Below, in pieces: positions 61,295 through 64,000 of a stretch of 64,000 bases of DNA. Under the pieces are notes generated by a model. The model saw nothing but the letters and a program-made list of their open reading frames with translations, made no database searches and was not told where the DNA came from. Within the stretch, counting starts at the first letter, position 1; every line of letters starts with the position of its first letter. The stretch is from an uncultured Mucilaginibacter sp. (GTDB lineage: Bacteria; Bacteroidota; Bacteroidia; Sphingobacteriales; Sphingobacteriaceae). The DNA is taken from assembly GCA_903864275.1 (NCBI GenBank), contig CAIPFE010000028.1:248001-312000 (forward strand), read 5' to 3'. The position numbers and the translations under genes were made by a program.

Positions 61295-64000
61295 ATGGGT
61301 TTAAAGAAATTTGCGCTTATAATATTTTTGCTGGCGATAGCCATCTTACCAGCTTTTGCCCAGCGCGACAGCATTGGCCTGACTACAATTGTTGCCAAAA
61401 CCGAGAAGCTTGCCACCGAACATCCCTTTGAGAAAGTCTACCTCCATTTCGACAAACCCTATTATGCAGTGGGCGACACGATATGGTTTAAAGCTTATTT
61501 AACAATCGGCCCTATACATCAGCCATCTGACTTGAGCAGCATCATCTACGTCGATGTGATCAGTCCCCGGGATTCTATCGTAAAATCGTTGAAATTGCCA
61601 ACCGTGAACGGTGTGGGCTTTGGCGATGTGACGCTTTCGCCGAAGTTTTTCAGCGAGGGGAATTATCATATACGGGCGTACACCAACTGGATGCGTAATT
61701 TTGGCCCCGATTATTTTTTTAATAAAACGATAACAATCGGGGATGTTTATAATAACTCCGGCGCTCCTAAAATTTCCTTTACAAAAACCAAAAAAAACAA
61801 AGACCTGCTGATTAACGCCAGGTTGCTTTTTAAGAACCGTGATGGAAATGCCAATGCTGAAAAGAAAGTGAGCTGGACCGTTCAAAATGCCGGCGAAACG
61901 ATGGCTAAAGGAAAAGGTACAACCGACAAGAGCGGCGCAATAACGATCAATTTTCCGGGTGGCCAGCTTAATGCTTCAGACGAAGCAAGCCTGGTAACAG
62001 TTATTGAACCAGACGATAAAAATGCAGTTACAAACACATTTCCGTTGAAATCATTATTTGCCACAACAGATGTTCAATTTTTCCCGGAAGGAGGTGAGCT
62101 TATAAGGGGTGTCCGGTCGAAGGTTGCCTTTAAGGCGGTTAACCCTGGTGGGTTGGGGGTTAATGTTTCCGGCTCGGTTGTGGATAATCTAGGAAATGAA
62201 GTTGCAACTTTTGAATCGCAGCATGCAGGGATGGGTATATTTCCGCTGTTGCCCGACAGTGATAAAACATACAAGGCTATAGTGACGTTTCCGGATGGAT
62301 CAAAAAACACCTGTGATTTACCCAATGTAAGGCCCGACGGCATAAACCTGGCTGTAAATAATAACGACCCGGATAACCTGAATATTAAAGTAGCCACAAA
62401 TGCAGTGTACTTTAAGGAGTACCGGAATAAAGGATTTTATATTGTAGCGCAAAGCGGGGGCACTATCTGCTACACCGGCCTTGCTACCTTACAGGGGCTG
62501 GTTTATACAGGCTCGATCCCAAAAAGCAAGTTCCCGACAGGGGTTTTGCAGGTGACACTTTTTGCAGCCAACGGTGAGCCGTTGAGCGAACGCATAGTAT
62601 TTATACAGCATAACGATGCTTTGGATATCTCCCTAAATACCGATCTATCCGCGTACAAAACAAGGCAGCTTGTGAAAATGACCGTTACCGCAAAAAGCAA
62701 AACATTGCCTGTGCAGGGTAGTTTTTCGGTAGCTGTAATTGATGAGACAAAAGTGCCGGTTGAGGAAGATGCCGAAACTACAATATTAAGCTGCCTGCTG
62801 CTTACATCCGACTTGCGGGGTTTCATCGAACAGCCTAACTATTATTTTAATCATGCTGACGCCAAAAAGCTTGCTGACCTTGATATACTGATGTTGACCC
62901 AGGGTTACCGGCGCTTTTCATATACCAATATATTGGCAGACAAATATCCTCCGCTCACGTTTTTGCCTGAGAAAGGGATAGACATTTCGGGGACGCTGCG
63001 CACAGGTACAGGCATGCCGGTTTTCAGGGGAAACGTGAACCTGCGTATGCCCATCAAGCATTTGTCGGAAAATGCCACAACCGATGCAAACGGGCAATTT
63101 AAATTTTCAAACATTTTTCTTCCTGATTCGACGAAGGTAATACTGACAGGCAAAAGTATTTCGGGCAATAATGACCTGATGATCCTGCCCGACGCTGCAC
63201 TTTTTCAGCCGCTCGCTAAGAGTTATAACAATACCGGCGAGATCACTAATATCGACAGCGCGCTCAGTATTTACCTGGAAAACAGCAAAAAACAGCGGGA
63301 AAGCTCGCACGTGCTGAAGGAAGTCGTGATCAGGAGCACGGCGAAGCCTAAAATAGTGCACGTAAGTTATGGCTCGCTGGCGGGATTAAGCCCGGTGCCC
63401 GACCAGGTTTTAGGCCCTGAAACGTTAAAAGACTGCGGGATTGATTTTGAAGGCTGCGTATTGCCTAAAGTGTTTGGCTTGTGGCATGTTGGTAATAAAT
63501 ACTATATTAAAAGGGATTACGATAAGGGAAACAAAACGCCGCTTATGGTTTTTGTTGATGGCCGGGCAATTGATGATTATTCCGTGTCACAAATAAGACC
63601 AGCCGACATTGCATCAATAGAAGTGTATTTAAAAGACGGTGTTAGCGGGACGATGCGTTTTTACGATTGCAATGGCATTATATCGGTAACTACCAAAACA
63701 AATAGTTTTGATCCCAAAGATATGCAGGCTGTTGATGTAAATACTTTGATATCCCAAAGCAGCTCGGTGACCCTAATGCCAAAGGGCTTTTATAAAGCGC
63801 GGATGTTTTATACCCCAAAATATGTCAACCAGGAAAGTATTTCAGAACAGGGAGGCGATCTGCGCAGTACCATCCATTGGGAGCCAAATATCCTGACCGA
63901 TAAAAACGGCAATGCTTCATTCGACTATTATAATGCCGATGGCAAAGGTTCCTATCGAGCTGTGATAGAAGGTATTGATAGCGATGGAAATATCGGGAGG
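61295..64000 (+). CDS. Large MG2/plug-domain envelope protein, 5' part
   Basis: At least 902 codons, open at the right edge of the window. The signal peptide (MGLKKFALIIFLLAIAILPAFAQ) is followed by MG2-like macroglobulin repeats (EKVYLHFDKPYYAVGDTIWF; GNYHIRAYTNWMRNFGPDYF) and, near residue ~690-800, a TonB-plug-like stretch (DGRAIDDYSVSQIRPADIASIEVYLKDG). Such fusions are common Bacteroidota envelope proteins of uncertain function, sometimes linked to SusC/SusD-type transport or surface defence. The frame was checked by translating the beginning and end of the region; no stop was met in those parts. Confidence 0.85.
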   Translation, partial: MGLKKFALIIFLLAIAILPAFAQRDSIGLTTIVAKTEKLATEHPFEKVYLHFDKPYYAVGDTIWFKAYLTIGPIHQPSDLSSIIYVDVISPRDSIVKSLKLPTVNGVGFGDVTLSPKFFSEGNYHIRAYTNWMRNFGPDYFFNKTITIGDVYNNSGAPKISFTKTKKNKDLLINARLLFKNRDGNANAEKKVSWTVQNAGETMAKGKGTTDKSGAITINFPGGQLNASDEASLVTVIEPDDKNAVTNTFPLKSLFATTDVQFFPEGGELIRGVRSKVAFKAVNPGGLGVNVSGSVVDNLGNEVATFESQHAGMGIFPLLPDSDKTYKAIVTFPDGSKNTCDLPNVRPDGINLAVNNNDPDNLNIKVATNAVYFKEYRNKGFYIVAQSGGTICYTGLATLQGLVYTGSIPKSKFPTGVLQVTLFAANGEPLSERIVFIQHNDALDISLNTDLSAYKTRQLVKMTVTAKSKTLPVQGSFSVAVIDETKVPVEEDAETTILSCLLLTSDLRGFIEQPNYYFNHADAKKLADLDILMLTQGYRRFSYTNILADKYPPLTFLPEKGIDISGTLRTGTGMPVFRGNVNLRMPIKHLSENATTDANGQFKFSNIFLPDSTKVILTGKSISGNNDLMILPDAALFQPLAKSYNNTGEITNIDSALSIYLENSKKQRESSHVLKEVVIRSTAKPKIVHVSYGSLAGLSPVPDQVLGPETLKDCGIDFEGCVLPKVFGLWHVGNKYYIKRDYDKGNKTPLMVFVDGRAIDDYSVSQIRPADIASIEVYLKDGVSGTMRFYDCNGIISVTTKTNSFDPKDMQAVDVNTLISQSSSVTLMPKGFYKARMFYTPKYVNQESISEQGGDLRSTIHWEPNILTDKNGNASFDYYNADGKGSYRAVIEGIDSDGNIGR

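Noticed and set aside
1..64000. tRNA, rRNA or riboswitch
   Set aside because: I scanned the gaps by eye and saw no tRNA T-arm pattern or known riboswitch core; a covariance-model search would be decisive.

Overview
The window looks like ordinary chromosome of a Bacteroidota bacterium, most likely family Sphingobacteriaceae (Mucilaginibacter/Pedobacter-like). Pointers are a type B type-IX-secretion (CHU_C) sorting domain at the left end, a 286-residue primary sigma factor of the Bacteroidota type with a TAnnTTTG promoter in front of it, a Cys-type CcmE next to a large CcmF, lipoproteins and SusC-like plug/macroglobulin proteins, weak Shine-Dalgarno sequences and low-to-mid 40s percent GC by eye. 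The genus is inference. I see no rRNA, tRNA, CRISPR array, insertion sequence, phage or plasmid genes.

Layout. 1-7.4 kb: tail of a secreted adhesin, then rightward genes for cytochrome c maturation (ccmE, ccmF), a DUF2520 Rossmann protein, a [2Fe-2S] ferredoxin, iscX, a KdsC-type HAD phosphatase and maf. 7.5-12.8 kb (leftward): M1 peptidase, Ppx/GppA phosphatase and an ABC-2 exporter pair. 13.5-20 kb: nucleoside hydrolase, dnaJ, grpE, ftsE, a small conserved gene, sucC and a LolD-like ATPase. 20-27 kb: a pre-ATP-grasp-like small protein, an MBL hydrolase, rpoD, a two-gene unit (aspartic-protease-like protein plus a protein with four tandem glycogen-binding-type E-set modules), PhzF and an NmrA-like protein. 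27-38 kb: smc, S41 lipoprotein protease, an odd HAD protein, YdeI/OmdA, SRPBCC, VF530, a degenerate DEAD-box protein, truA, DUF1801, TMEM175. 38-44 kb: VOC protein, an ECF42-type sigma factor with its DGPF/YCII partner, a YciE-like ferritin, a LecA-like lectin with 17-residue repeats, and an alcohol dehydrogenase. 44-54 kb: glgX, a membrane protein, gltD-gltB. 54-64 kb: GNAT, double thioredoxin-fold protein plus NTF2-like partner, an esterase-like lipoprotein, a DUF5020 porin-like protein, a helix-turn-helix/TM/DUF1349-like protein, DUF3892, the CYTH-CHAD pair, and an open-ended MG2/plug protein.

Most genes are housekeeping. The unusual content lies between them. Nearly every intergenic gap is filled with short repeated words, often mirrored on both sides. 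Three kinds stand out: an octamer ladder (AATGAACY) whose ATG/GTG start codons and overlapping stops lead exactly into the start codons of maf, a small gene next to ftsE, and an MBL gene; an ~82-bp element in three copies with 15-bp terminal inverted repeats and an open reading frame through it; and a 61-bp inverted repeat (60 of 61 identical) bracketing grpE. Convergent gene junctions repeatedly carry long perfect inverted repeats that probably act as bidirectional terminators. I do not see a clear new defence or biosynthetic system; the best candidates for new biology are the start-codon ladders, the ~82-bp element, the protease-like/E-set gene pair and the LecA-like repeat protein.
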